From positions 675,001-739,000 of the forward strand of contig JACVTC010000015.1 in NCBI GenBank assembly GCA_016946835.1: a stretch of DNA of 64,000 nucleotides, in the 5' to 3' direction. The stretch comes from Neocallimastix lanati (nom. inval.). Its lineage: Eukaryota > Neocallimastigomycota > Neocallimastigomycetes > Neocallimastigales > Neocallimastigaceae. Positions 1 to 29,720 of this stretch are shown here, in pieces (position 1 is the stretch's first letter; each line of letters begins with the position of its first letter). Below the pieces are notes generated by a model. That model searched no databases. It was not told the DNA's origin and saw only the letters and a program-made list of their open reading frames with translations. The position numbers and the translations under genes were made by a program.

Positions 1-489
1 CAAGAATTTGTACATTTAGCAATATATATTAAAATAGAACCGGTTATTATTCTGAACTCACTATTCCTATCTCTAATAGTCTTCTGTAGGCTAACCCCTT
101 CTCGAATACTCAATATTCTAACCTCTGTATTACCTGGAATATTAATGGTTGGAACTTTGGAAAACGTGACGAGCTTTCTCATTCTCATTTTAATTTAATT
201 TTTAATCCCCTATTTTGTATCTGTCTTCTTCAATTCTTCAAGAAGTCGGTTAATAATTAACTGCATTTTTTCATTAATTCTTATCCATTTCTTAATCATT
301 ATAGAACAGTACTGAGACATAAAAATCCCTGATATGAGTAGTCTTTATATTGGTATTCACAGTTCCTGCCAATATTCACTAATGATAATTTAGAATATTG
401 ATATATATACTCTCAGTAAATATAGTTTCCATTTGGGGGTGTTAGATATTCCATTAGGAAACATTTACATCCTCAACAAAACAAAAAAA

Positions 490-524
<35 letters not shown>

Positions 525-1165
525 AAAATAAAGACCTCTAAAGATAAAGACGAAAAATTAATTTTTCTAATTGGCTCAAGAATCACTAGAATAGTCCTTC
601 TGTTGTTGTTGGTGATTTCAACATGACTAAACAGAAACTTAAAGGTCTTATTCCTGGAATTTCTTCTCAATGGTTTGTGATGGATATGATTGGTCACTAG
701 TTTATTTGGTCTAATTGGCAGAAAGAATTTTTGTATCGACTTTAAAGTTATTAAAAAAAAAAAAAACATAAATTAAGTGATTATCTGAATATTGCTTCGG
801 TATGCAACTCGTTTAATGATATTTTTTGACCATTTACCATTTAATTTTTTCTTGTAAAAAAAAAAAAAATATCTCATTTATCAATGACATAATTGATAAA
901 TGCATGAGATATGTTAGTAATTACTGAAAGAAAAAAAAAAAAAAAAGTGCTGTGCTTGCCTAACTTACTGATGATATTATTTTCTTGATTCCTATAAAAT
1001 CTTCTCTTAAAAAACCTTTTTAAAATTTAAGCTCATAATTAGGAGTATCAAAAGTGAAATGACCTTTGGAATTAGTAAATGCGTTACACATGTTGCTAAA
1101 ACCAAAGATCTTTATACCCAATCAAAATACTATAAAAATCCTACCTCTATACTGTCTACTTTATA
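1..1165 (+). pseudogene. Decayed LINE retrotransposon relic (endonuclease plus reverse transcriptase remnants)
   Basis: Plus-strand translation, allowing frameshifts and stops, gives degraded matches to the better preserved LINE at 46.7-51.9 kb. Around 115-180 a WNINGW endonuclease start is visible (NLCITWNINGWN, then KRD). Around 603-680 there is VVGDFNMTKQKLKG, matching VGDFNMSKSQL. At 790-850 there is SVCNSFNDI, matching the catalytic SDHF region. From about 950 the YxDD-like box of reverse transcriptase appears (LTDDIIFL), followed by EMTFGISKC near 1055-1085. Much of the RT domain between endonuclease and YxDD is missing. Long A runs interrupt the frame (about 479-521 and 752-766). It cannot make protein. 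The element continues left of the window. Confidence 0.8.
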
Positions 1166-1403
1166 AATGTTACTTCTTTGTTTTATTTTATTTTATTTTA
1201 TATATATATATATATTGTTTTTTTTTTTTTTTTTTTTTTTAGGTTGAAATAATTTCAATTTAAATCATAATACTTCAAATTACTTTGAAATTTTCTTTTT
1301 ATTTTCATATATATATATTGTTATAAATTTTTTATTTTAAAATATTTAATTTTTAGTAAATAATTTTTTTTTTTTAAGAAAGAATTTCTTTTACTTTATT
1401 GAA

Positions 1404-1476
<73 letters not shown>

Positions 1477-2401
1477 AAAAAAAAAATTTTAATAATTAAA
1501 AAATATTTTTTAGAGCAGGAAATCATGGGAAATATATTATAAATTCAAAAGAAACTTTTATTTAAACTTTTTTATCATTTTACATTTTGACTATTTTTTA
1601 TTTATAGCAAATTTCGTTATTAAAATAATATTGCAAAAAATAAAATATATATACATATATTGTTTAAAGAATCAAATTTTTTAATGGACTATGGTTACAA
1701 AATTAGAACAAAATTAATGAAAAATAAATATAAAAGCATGAAATGATTATAATTAAATGTAAAAATGGTGATAATAAAATTAAATAAACAACAACAACAA
1801 TAGTAATAATAATAATAATAATAATAAAATTAAATTATATAAATGTATAAATTAATATAATTAATTGAATAGACTTAAAAGTCTTATTTTTATTCCTATG
1901 GATAATATAAAGAATCAAATAAAAAAAAAAAAAAAAAAAAAAAAGAAAGATATAATAATAAATTTTATTATTGTATTCTATTATTAAGATAAAAATAAAT
2001 ACTCTATAAATATATACATATAGATATATATTTTTATTTATTTTTATTTTTATTTTTATTTTTTTTAAACGATTTTTATTCTAATCCACATTTCTAATCC
2101 ACAAAAAAATTTTATTTTTTTTTTTAAAAAAAAAAGTAAATTAAAAATGTTTTTTTTTTTAATTAAATTTTTAATATTTCTTTTATTCTATATATAAAAT
2201 AAAAAAATTAAAGTTTAATTAATAAAATTAAAAAATAAAAACTGAAAAAAAAAAAAAAAACATTTTTTTTTAATAATTAATTATATTAATAATTAATTAT
2301 ATATTTATTAATTAATAATTAAAAAAAAAAAAAAAAAAATAAAAATAAATTTATATTATTATTATTATTATCCTTGTGCTTAATTATATTTTTGTTTAAA
2401 T

Positions 2402-2446
<45 letters not shown>

Positions 2447-3060
2447 ATAATTATTTTTAAAATATAATAATTTCGCAGTATAAAAAAAATATATATTTTA
2501 TTTTTTATTGGATAAAAATAAATAAATAATAATAATAATAGTAATAAAAAAAAAGTTTATTATTTACTGAAATAGTCATTATCTTATATTTTATATAATT
2601 TATTTCTTATATCTAATAATAATAATTTTTTATCATCACATTTTTTTTATTTTTTTTTTTTCATTATTATTATTATTATTATTATTTTTTTTATATTATA
2701 TATTTAATAAAAGTACTCATACAAATATAATAAATAATAAATATATAATAAATATAATTTTTTTTTTGAAAATACTTAATACTTAATCATCATAGAAATT
2801 GTTAAAAACAGGAATAGAAAACCAAATAATTCAAACGAGTTATACGAAAGAACGAACCATTTAATATACAAACAAACATACATACATATAAACCTATAAA
2901 CATACAAATATACAAATATACAAATATAATAAATTATACATATAATTATATTAAATTAATTAAGGAAATATATATGCATTAACAAAAAGTAAAAAGTAAA
3001 ATTAAAATTTAATAAAACAAAATATAATAAGATAGAAAAAAAAATAATAATATATAGTCA
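1166..3060. other. AT-rich intergenic DNA upstream of the ARMC9-like gene
   Basis: No supportable gene. It holds homopolymers (an A tract at about 1408-1473, a T tract at about 2403-2442), TA and AAT runs, and the presumed promoter and 5' leader of the gene starting at 3061. No specific promoter element could be recognised. Confidence 0.6.
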
Positions 3061-12029
<8,969 letters not shown>

Positions 12030-12140
12030 ATAAAATAACAAAAATATTATACAATTTTTTTTTTTTCAATATACTTCAAATATTCTAAAAATAATTAATA
12101 ACATTTTTAATTTCGAATTAAAAAATTATTATTTTTTTTT

Positions 12141-12171
<31 letters not shown>

Positions 12172-13763
12172 TAAATATAAAAATAAGAAAATTGAAATCT
12201 TTTAAAATTATCAATAATATATTTTTTTTTTTTTATTTATTTTATTAATATATATATTATATATTACTTAAAAAGCTTTTTAAGAATTGTTTAATCTTTT
12301 TTTAATGTAAAAATAGAATTTATAAAAACAATAATAAAGGTTAAATGATTCTTAAAAAGTTTTTCTTTTATAATCTCTATTAAAATAGTAATAAAAAATA
12401 ACAAATAATAATAATAAATATATAATAAAAATTTTTAATAATACATGAAAAATGTTTCTATATAAATCATACTAATTTTATTCATAAAATACCATAAATT
12501 TATTTAAATTATTTATATATTTATATATACAATATTTTTTTTTTATTTTTTTATATTTTATTTTATATTTTATAACATTATAACACAATTATTCATAATA
12601 AATTATAATTATCATTATAATTTTTCATAAAAAAAAAAAAAAAAAATTTTAAATTTTAGTTTATATTAATGAAAATTTCACATAGAAAATTAAAAATATA
12701 TTTATTTATAAAAAGCTTAGTTTTTAAATTATTTATTTATATAAATAAATAAATATATAAATAAATATATAAATATATAAATAAATAAATACATAAATAA
12801 ATAAATAAATAATTATAAATTTTTTATAAAACATTAAAGCAAAAAAAAAAAAAAGTTCATTAATCATATATAATCAAATATCTTATGCATATTTATTATT
12901 TATAAGTACAGTAAATATACTATTTTCCTAATCTTTATTATTATTATTAATATAAATTTTTCTTTCTTTAACAAAAAAAAAAAAAAAAATCAAAAAATGA
13001 AAAATTGATGATTATATATAAAATTTTTTTTTACTTAATTTTTATTTAGTTATTTATTTATTTTATAACTTTATAAAGTTATTTTAATGTTATTAAAGTT
13101 TTTGTATTAAAATTTTGTTTTTATTTTTACAAGTAGTTTTTTAAAAGTATTGAACATTTTAATTAAAATTTTTAATAATAATTATTAATCGTTTTTTATT
13201 ATTATTTAATTTTTATATTAAATAAAATAAAATAAAAGAAAAAAAAAAATTTATATAGTTATTTATTATAAATAAATAAGAAAAATAAAAAAAATAAAAA
13301 AAAAAATAACGAGTAAAATTAATGGAAAAAAAAGAGTTACTATAAATTATAAATACTATTGAATTGAATCTAAACTTAAAATCTAATAAAATAAAATATA
13401 AAATGATATTAAAATAATATATATATTATAATTTTTACTTTTTATTGTATTTTTATTTTTGTTATTTTTATTTTATGCTAAATTTAATAATATATATAAT
13501 AACTATTAACATTAATTATAATTATTTTTTTTTTAATTTTTTTTTATTTACTTAGTTTTGTTTCAAATTTTACATATATATATTTTTTTTAAAAGAAAAA
13601 AAAAAAAAAAGAATAGAAATAAAAATTAATAAAAAAAATATTTAAAATATATTTTTTTTTACTGTTTATTTAGTGAAAGTGGAGAGGGAATAATAAATTA
13701 AATAATAAAAATAAATTAAATAAACAAAAAATTTATAAAAGGTGAATAATAAGTTTTATTTGC

Positions 13764-13810
<47 letters not shown>

Positions 13811-14517
13811 ACTATAAAAAATTAAAGAATTAAAACAGAAAATTTTTTATAAAAACTCCTATAATGATACAATATTATTTATAATAATAAAAATTTGCTG
13901 GTACTCAAAAAAAAAAATAAAAAATAAAAAAAATAAAATAAAATAAAAAAAACTCATTATAAGTAACAAAATATAATATTGGTACTATTGATGTTATTTA
14001 TTATGTATGTCAATAAAAACATTTTTAATTTGTCAAAGAAAAGAGAGGAAATAATAAAATGTCATAAAATAATGAAATATCTAAAATCATACAGCCATTT
14101 ATATATATATATATATTATATATAATGAATATAAAAAGTTGTATTAATAAGGAATAATATATATATTATGATACAGATATATGTTACATTGGAAAAATAT
14201 TTATATATTATTAATATATATATATAATATTTTAATTATATAATAAAACTATACCAAAAAAAAAAAAAAAAAAAAAAAAAAAAGAATATCAAAAAATATA
14301 TATATTAAAATAATAATAAAATATTAATATTGACTAACTTATATTTTATTTTATTTTTATTTTTATTTTTATTTTTATGTTTATCCTTTTTAATAAAATT
14401 ATTATATTTATTACAATACACTTTTTTTAACATTTTATATTTGTTTTTAAAAATTGTGTTTATATTGTCAGATAAAAAATAAATCAAAAAGTAATAAAAA
14501 AAAAAAAAAAAAAAAAA
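12030..14517. other. AT-rich intergenic DNA between the ARMC9-like gene and the secreted-protein gene
   Basis: About 2.5 kb of A/T homopolymers, TAAA/ATAAA runs and AT repeats. I see no open frame with non-random codons, no RNA gene and no transposon remnant. It must contain the terminator of the upstream gene and the promoter of the next. Confidence 0.6.
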
Positions 14518-14779
14518 ATGATATATTTCAAAAAATTTTATATTATTGCCTGTATGGTAATAATATATAATATTAATAAATCGTTTGGTAGAAGAAAAAA
14601 TTTTTTTGTAAGAAGAGATGCATCAAGTAATTGTAGAAAAGCTTATCTTATTGCTAGAACTACTGAAAAATTATGTAATAGAAATATTAATTCTTTAGAT
14701 GATTATGATAGAAATTCTTTAGAAGAAAAGTGTAGCAGCGATGGTTGTATGAGGTAATAGAAAAAAATTTTAAAAAAAA

Positions 14780-14815
<36 letters not shown>

Positions 14816-15804
14816 TTTTTTTTTTTTTTTATTATATAATTATTTATTCATATTTTATATTATAATTGGTTATATTATAATAATTGATTATTATTTCAAT
14901 TATTATCATCATCATCATTATTATTATTATTATATATATATAATGTTTTCTTTTTTTTTTTTTTTATAATAAATATGTACAAATATATATATATTATTAT
15001 TATTGTTAATAATAAATATGAAAAAGTGTATTTCATTTTTTAATGAATATATTTTTATTACATTTATAACTTAAACCTCTAAAATTATTTTATTATTTAA
15101 TATTTATATCAATCATATTAATTAATTATTTTATTAATTATTAATCATTTCTATTAATATTAATATTCAATGGGATTATTATTATTATTATTATTATTTA
15201 TTCAATTAATATAATATAGTAAAACTGCTGAAGCATATAAAGATTTTGAAAATGCATGTTCTGAAGATGAAGTAGAAAATAAATATATGTTATTACAACA
15301 TATTAAAGATCTTAAGGATATTATTTGTAAACAGGATGATAATTGTACATAATTAATTCATTATTTTATAAAAAAACAAATAATTATATATATAAAGATG
15401 AATAATAATTATAACTTATTTCCAATATATTACTCAATTTTATTTTATTTTTTTTTAATATATACATAATAAATGAAAATATATATTAATTGTTATATAT
15501 GTGTAAATTAAAATTTTTATATTAAATATATTCAAATAGATTACTGTTTAAATCTAATTAATGATGAATTACTTCACAAGGATATAAAATCAAAGAAGGA
15601 TCTTGGTATTTGTGAAACTGGTTGTGCTTCAGATATTTATAATATAATTGGTAAAGGTATTGTAACTGTTCCAACCTTCTTAAGAAATGATATAATTCGT
15701 GCTAATCTTATCTGCTCTAAAGTTCCAGTATGATTTAATAAAAAAAAATAAAATGAAATATTATAACTTTATAATATAATTTAAATTATTATAATTAAAT
15801 TGAG

Positions 15805-15838
<34 letters not shown>

Positions 15839-17242
15839 ATATCAGTATTATTAAAATGTTTATTATTATAATCTTTTTTTTTTTTATTTTAAAATTTAAT
15901 TATTTTAATAATAATAATAATATAATATATATAACGTGATCACAAAACACTCAATATTTCCAAATTAATTATTAAAAATTAAAAAAAAAAAAAAAATAAA
16001 ACATTCATAAAAATAATAAACGTATATATGTAATATTCATTTTTAAAAGGGAAAAAGTAAGTATTGCGTTGAAAAACTTAAAGATTTCAGAGAAGAAAGC
16101 AAATATGAAAAAAAGATGAATGTTTATTGTAATTCTTTATGTGTTCAAAAAACACTATGGAGGGAACAAAGTGAATATTCATTAACTTACAATTTAGAAT
16201 CGTCATTGGAATCCATTATTTCTAATTTCACTGATAGTGCTTGCTTATATTATAATGAAAACAGATGTGGTGAATTCCTTCTAAAAATTCTTAATAATGA
16301 TTATCTTTGTTCCGGTTTAAGATATCCAAGAGTTTTCCCATTCTCTGGTAATTATACTATTTGTGATAGCGAAATTAAATCTATAATTAGTGATTATGGA
16401 CCATGCATTAATTCTCTTTTCGGAAATAAAAGTGGTGATTGGCTAAATCTTTACAAGGAAATTAGTAGATACTCAAAAACTCGTAGATTAAAGAATTATG
16501 ATATTTTTGAAGAACAAGCTGAATGTAGAAATATTAATATATATATAAACTTTTATTTTGTTATTATTTTATATTTTATTTAAATTATATATATATATAT
16601 ATATTGATTATTATTATAAATTATTTAAAATTGATATATTAGATGAAGAAACATTCAATAGAACCTACCGTATTGATAACTTTAATTGGGGATGGTATCA
16701 GTCTAATGATAGAGCTGTTTCATCTTATATTATAAATTCTATTGCTGCTCATTTAGGAATTACAGTTGAGTAACATTTTTTTTTTTTTTTTTATTTCTAT
16801 TGAAATTTATTTTTACTAATAATAAATATTTTAAAATATTTAAATAAATTATTAACTACTTTATATATATATCATATATATATATATATAAATGTTTAAT
16901 ATTACCATTGTTGCTATTATTATTATTATTATTATTATTATTAAACAAATTATATATATATATACTAAATAATTTTTTTCTTCCATATTTTATTAGCCAT
17001 CCATGATTAGTGGTCAAGGTTTCAGTGATTATTCTATTATGATTAAAGGTTTAACAAAGAAGCAACAAAATGAATTAGATGATGAACACACAATGGCGTT
17101 AACCATGTTTTCAGGGAAAATTAGTTTTAATGCTATTGAAAATCAAAAGAAAGGTTTTACTATTGATGGTGCTCATACTATCCTACCGAACTTAATAACT
17201 ATTTTCTCATTTGCTGCTATTTTACTTTTTTACTTTTGTTAA
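14518..17242 (+). CDS. Cysteine-rich secreted protein with probable GPI-anchor signal, six exons, family not recognised
   Basis: Best exon chain: 14518-14753, 15220-15326 (or 15344), 15540-15727, 16050-16524, 16643-16769, 17011-17242, about 455-460 residues. The start is the first ATG, giving Lys residues and a hydrophobic stretch (IIACMVIIYNI): a signal peptide. The mature part has regularly spaced cysteines (for example ICETGC, VYCNSLC, NRCGEF, YLCSG, YTICDS, GPCINS) and several N-glycosylation sequons (NFTDS, NYTI, NKSG). The C-terminus ends in a hydrophobic tail after a polar stretch (TILPNLITIFSFAAILLFYFC), typical of a GPI attachment signal. No catalytic motif is visible. I infer a cell-surface or wall protein. 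With an acceptor at 16997 instead of 17011 the last junction would not keep frame. Donor choice in exon 2 is open. Confidence 0.7.
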
Positions 17243-17749
17243 TATATGATTTAATTTAATTATAAAATAAATGTTCTTCTAAATTATACACATAATTATA
17301 TTTATCAAACATTTCCTAACAAATTATTATAAAGATAAATAGTATTAATTATTTTTTTAAAAAAAAAAAAAAAGGATATATAAAAAAAAAAGATGAAAAA
17401 AAAATATAGCAAAAGAAAAATTTTTGTACTAATATTAAATCACTAAAAAAAAAAAAAAAATTATTAAATATACAGTATTATATATTTATATATATAAGTT
17501 TTTATATATATATATATATATATAAATATATAAATATATATTTTAAATATACTTTAATTGTTTTTGTTCGTTATTTATTTATTTTTTTTTTATGATTAAA
17601 TGATAATTTAATAAATAAATAGTATCATAAAAAATAATAAATCAAAATTTGAATTAATATATATTTCTTTTATGTAAACGTTTATTTTATACTATATTAA
17701 ATTTTAATAATTACATTTATAATATTGTAATAACTTTTATAATTGGATA

Positions 17750-17792
<43 letters not shown>

Positions 17793-17825
17793 TTTTTTTT
17801 TTTTTTTTGCTTTGAGTTGTTTTTA
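17243..17825. other. AT-rich intergenic DNA downstream of the secreted-protein gene
   Basis: Homopolymers, TA repeats and a TTA array (about 17750-17791) followed by a T run. No gene seen. The 3' end of the upstream gene should lie in the first part. Confidence 0.6.
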
Positions 17826-18440
17826 TGAATAATAATAATATATATTTTAAATGATATATAATGTTCATTATTATTATAAATTCTGGTAGTAGAAAGGAAG
17901 TAAATAATGTTAATAATAATAATGGAAATTGAAGTAATATTGGTATTAACAATATTATTTCTATTGCTATTAATAGTGAAAATAGGAATTTTAATATTAG
18001 CGATAGGGGAAATATTAGTATTGTTAATAATAATGTAATGAATAGATCAATTGATGAAAGTCGTATTAATATTAGTAATTTTCTGAATAATGAGTATGTA
18101 AATATATACATGACGGTTGTATCGATTATATAATTTCCCTCTTGGTAGAAGAGATGCAGAAATTATTGATTTAAATTATAAAAAGGAATGGGATGTTTTT
18201 ATTTAAGAACCAGATCATTTCTGGTGATTATATTAAAAACGACTTTCTTGGTGCTATCTGCAACTCTTTTAACAGAAATTATGACTAGGGCTAGTACTCG
18301 ACATTGATTGCTATTCTGACAGTATAAGCACAAACTAACCAGGAGTGCCAACGCTGAAAATGCAGTAAAGACAGACTGGCAGGATCAATGCTTCTGAAGG
18401 AGAAGACCATTATTTCAGATAGTCAATTCAAACCCTAATC
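17826..18440 (+). pseudogene. LINE 3'-end relic (C-terminal domain)
   Basis: Plus-strand translation with frameshifts gives an Asn-rich linker, then YNFPLGRRDAEII...KKEWDVFI at about 18130-18205. It then gives SANAENAVKTD at about 18345-18380. These align with FNFLLGGRSINNS...WKDLF and KSVNAEETVRQ of the intact-frame LINE fragment at 36.4-37.0 kb. The stretch 18120-18500 is visibly richer in G+C than its surroundings, consistent with transposon-derived sequence. Stops and frameshifts make it non-coding. Confidence 0.7.
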
Positions 18441-19202
18441 CTGAATAAGAATTCCTTTTAAAACAGAGATCCTATAATCTGGGGGTGAGGTTGGACGCTA
18501 AAGAACTTTTTTCTGAATTTATTTATACACTTCATTTTTTGAGTATTACTTTTTATTTCACTTTACTATTTAAAAAATTATTATGTTTAATTTGGACAAA
18601 TAATATTTATTTTTTTTATTAATTGGATATTTTTTATATAAAAAAATATTCATGTAATTAATAAATGAATTTAAATAAAGTTTTAAGTTTGCATAATAAT
18701 TACAGATGCAAATAAAAAAATAAATAATATTAATTTTTATTATTTCATTTTAATAATTATTTTAAAGTGTATTAAAAAGAATTCATAAATATATTTTAGA
18801 TGATTTAATTATATATATATATTACTATTTTTAACCTAATAAATTAAAATATTATTACTATTATTATTACATATATATATATATATTATATGAAAATTTC
18901 AATACATAATTTTTTTAAAATTATTTATATAATATTTTAAATTAATTTATAATGTGTGTTTTTGTCTCCAACAATTTAAAATAATTTAAACATTACCCTT
19001 TATTATTTTTTGTGTATATATATCATGGCATTTATTAAGAAATATTTATAAAGATCATTTATTTCATTTAGTTTGTCCATCATAAAATTAATTTATTGAA
19101 TAATATTAAATATATATATATTACTTTAAATTTTATAATTATAATATATTTAATGAAAATATAGTAATTCATACTTTTTATATAAATATTTAATAAATAA
19201 AT

Positions 19203-19253
<51 letters not shown>

Positions 19254-20790
19254 TATTATTATTATTATGTATTTATTTATTATTATTTCATTTCTATTTC
19301 CTTCATTTATTTATCTTTTTCTTTTAGAAATAATATTTATAATATAAATTTCTGAATTTTCGGTAATATATTTAACTTGACTAGAAAAATATTCAATAAA
19401 ATAAAAACCAAATTAAACTAATTTTATGATACCAAGGATTAAAAATAAAAAAATAAATAATAAAGTAGGAAAGTAAAATAAATATAATAAATATAATGCT
19501 ATAAATGAAACAGTCTCATAAAATTATTATTGATTTAATTATATATATAAATTAATGCCAATCATATACAATTAATACAATTAAGACATCAGACTAAATA
19601 AGACATAATAATTACAGCAATAGCGACAATAACAAAAAAAATACAATATGATCATTTCTTTAGTTATTAATTACATATTATAAATGTCAATGAAAAATTA
19701 TATAAAAATTTTGTCTTTTTTTTTTTTTTTTTGGTTAAATTTTTATAATTCATGATAGATGATTATGCTTGTATAATTTTATTAAAAATTAATCATTATC
19801 TAAATATTAACTATTGATTGGATGGGAAAATCTAAAATTTATGGTATAAATATATAAATATATGAATATATAAATGCTTAAATATATAAATATATATAAT
19901 ATAAATACACTAATAAATAAATAAATGAATAAATGAATGAATGAATGAATAAATGAATAAATAAATAAATAAGTACATAAATAAATAAATAAATTACTAA
20001 TTAATCTAATTCTTACTATTTTTTATATTTTTTATATTTTATATTTTTTATAATAAAAAATATAATCAATAATTTTATATATATCTCAATAATAAAAAAT
20101 AATTTAATCTTTTTATAATAAAAATTATAAAATTTTATATATTAAATATATTCTCTTATAAATCTAGAAATTAAAAAAAAAAAAAAAAGAGTTAGATTTC
20201 TATTTTTTAATAAATTAAAATTAAACAATTATCAATTTGAATTAACAGAAATTTAGATAAATGATATAGTAATATAATTTATAAAAGTTTTCATATTCGA
20301 AATAATAATATTTAAACAAAAATTCTTTTTATAAATATTATTTTAAAATATTTAACATAAAAATCTTAATGATTCAATACATAAAATGCTATGAATTTTA
20401 AAAATTAATAAAAAAAAATTGAAAAAAAAAAAAAAAAAAGAAAGTTTTTGGAAAAATAATATATATTTTTTTCAGTTTTAGATACGTGAAATTTAAGTTA
20501 AATCTCTAAATTATTTCTGTCTTATTTATTATGTGAATTTCATTATATTTATGTTATTATAAAGAATAATATAATTATTGTATAAAAAAAAATAAAAAAT
20601 AAAATAAAATAAAATAAAAAAAATAAAAAAAAAAAAAAAAATTAAAAAAAAAAAAGAAATATAATAAATAAAGAAAATAAAGTAGTATCAAATATAAAAA
20701 TTTTTTCTCATATAATTTTATAAAAGAGAAATATATGAAGTTTTGAAATTTTATAGCCTGATTACAGTTTTTAAATAAATTTAATTCGAT
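18441..20790. other. AT-rich intergenic DNA upstream of the SUMO ligase gene
   Basis: Contains a T tract of about 45 (19208-19252), TAAATA/GAATAAAT-type short tandem repeats (19855-19995) and other simple sequence. No gene or RNA recognised. The last few hundred bases presumably hold the promoter of the gene at 20791. Confidence 0.6.
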
Positions 20791-27460
<6,670 letters not shown>

Positions 27461-28480
27461 TTAAAAAAAAAAAAAAAAAAAAAAAAAGAATTTTTTAAAA
27501 TAATAATAGTGATGATAATGATAATAATAATAATAATAATAATAGTAATAAAAGAAAAAAGAAATATATATATATATTATTATTATTATTATTATAATTA
27601 TTATTATTACTATTAGAGAAAAACATATATATCTATCTATATATAAGGTATAAGTTACTAATTAAGTATAAGCATATTTATTATATATATAATCATGTTA
27701 ATAAACTCAATATTTTTAATTTTAGTTTTAACATAATAACAAAAGATTCATTCATATTAAAATTTATATATTATTTTTATTTTATTTTTTTTTTTATTTT
27801 TTTTTTTTATTTATTTTTATTTTTATTTTTATTTTTTTTTTTATTTATTTGTTTATCTATATGTATAATATTTCCTCTTTTTTTTTTTTTTTTTTTTTTA
27901 TTTTATTATATTTTTATTTTTATTTTTATTTTTTTTTTTTTATAAATATATATTTTTTTATATTTTATCTTTATTTTAACATAAAAACATAAAAAAAAAT
28001 AATAATAAAAAGGTTAATTCATTTTAACATAAAAAAAAAAAAATAATAATTGATAAGAAAATAACTAATTTAATAATAAAATATATTATTTTAATGTATT
28101 AAATTAATGTATACAAATTGTATTCTCATGATATATGATTATAATTTTATTAATAATTTAATTTAATTAAGAAATTATAAATATATTAAAAAAAACTATT
28201 ATTTATATTTGAAAGGTTAAATACAAATAATAAAATTCACTTTACAAGAACTTTAATAATAAAGTGGTCTCGTTTATATAAGATTTTTCTTTAAACTAGA
28301 GTGTTTGGAAAGAAATTTATCATTAATAATAAAAGGTTTAATTCATTTTCAATACATATATATATATATTAAAAAAAAAAAACTATAACAAAAAAATTAT
28401 TTTTTATTATATAGTATGATGATATTATTTTAAATTTATATTTATCAAAAGATTTTTTGTAATATTTCTATTTATATATT
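27461..28480. other. AT-rich intergenic DNA downstream of the SUMO ligase
   Basis: Poly-A, AAT and ATTTTT runs. No gene seen. The 3' UTR of the SUMO ligase should begin here; a clear polyadenylation signal cannot be distinguished from background A/T. Confidence 0.6.
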
Positions 28481-29112
28481 GTTAAGGCAGGACTGTTGTT
28501 AATCTTAACTGGTAGTATTACTTATTTGTAAAGGTTCTAAATCCTTTTTTTGTATTGATCATATTTAATCTATAATAAAGCTATGATTTCCTTATGTACA
28601 TTTATCTTCTGCTAGTTCTTTTTGCAAAATGAATATTTCTGAACAATTATCCTATCTTCTAATTTTTGCAATAAGACAATAAGAATCTTTCAGATGGTTT
28701 TAATAAAACCTAAGAAAACTTTCAAATTGTCTAAAACATATTTGTAATACTCAGAATACAGATATACTGTCTCATAAATTATTTGTCTGCTTTAGTAAGT
28801 GATCTATTATTCAATTATATATTATTAGAAAGAACATTATGCCTTGCTCCCCTTTTTTGATTCAAACAGAAAACAATTCTAAGAGTGTTCAATCCTTAAT
28901 TAAGCATTGTATTGTTTATGATGTATTGATACTGCCTCCTCGAACAAGGAAGATTATCTTAATATCGAAAAGAAGAAAGAAAAAAAAAAAGTTGTTTTAA
29001 GAGTTATATCAAAAAAGGAACTCAACCGTTAGTATTTATGCCGTATTTCATGATCTTCAAGTATTTTCCAATTACTGGATACTGGAATTTTATGTTTCTC
29101 TTCAAATAAAAT

Positions 29113-29172
<60 letters not shown>

Positions 29173-29574
29173 GAAATGGAAAAATTCAAAATGTTATCTT
29201 TAAAGATCTCATAAATCATATCCCTTCTATGCCACTTTATAAAAAAAAAAAAAAATCATTGGTACTCTACAAGAAATTTAAATGAATAACTCCTAAAATA
29301 AAATTCACAGGGGGTCTACTGATCTGTATATTGAGGAGGGAGGGGAGGGGAGGGGAGGGCTTTCAGGGAATATTTTTACTAATACATTACAATACCAATC
29401 ATCAGTAGCTCTCTTGAGTTAACACTTTTTTTGTTTGAGAGGTTTTACAATATGGCAAAAAAAAAAAAAATAGTGCAGTTAGAAGTTCTGTTAATTCTCA
29501 TATCAATACATAATACACATTTACTAACATCGCCAGCACAGTTCCGAATAATACAGAACTTATTAGTAAGTAAT

Positions 29575-29611
<37 letters not shown>

Positions 29612-29720
29612 TGATCTTTCTCTTGTAGTTCACGGAAGAATTTAGTGGATAACACCACATCATCTATTTTAAAAAAATGTTACTTTCTTTGTTTTTATTT
29701 TTTATTTTTTTTTAGATTTA
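28481..29720 (+). pseudogene. Probable LINE relic (N-terminal region, possibly RT)
   Basis: The stretch is distinctly more complex than the surrounding A/T DNA. Plus-strand translation near 29030-29110 gives AVFHDLQVFSNYWILEF, resembling IFIHDLQSWSVSKLWEF from the N-terminus of the LINE at 46.7-51.9 kb. After a T tract of about 57, NVIFKDLINHIPSM continues the alignment to the IVHGIIKTHTPNM segment. A weak DDLSLVV string near 29611-29640 could be an RT YxDD remnant. The part before 29020 has no recognisable match and may be 5' sequence of the same element. Stops and homopolymer insertions make it non-coding. Confidence 0.5.
29333..29359 (+). other. G-quadruplex-type G-run array
   Basis: Five or six runs of two to four G separated by single A. 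It is the only such G-rich tract I see in the window and lies in the LINE-like relic. Confidence 0.75.

Noticed and set aside
473-769. Minus-strand frame of 98 codons
   Set aside because: Antisense of the LINE endonuclease relic, with a poly-Phe end from an A run.
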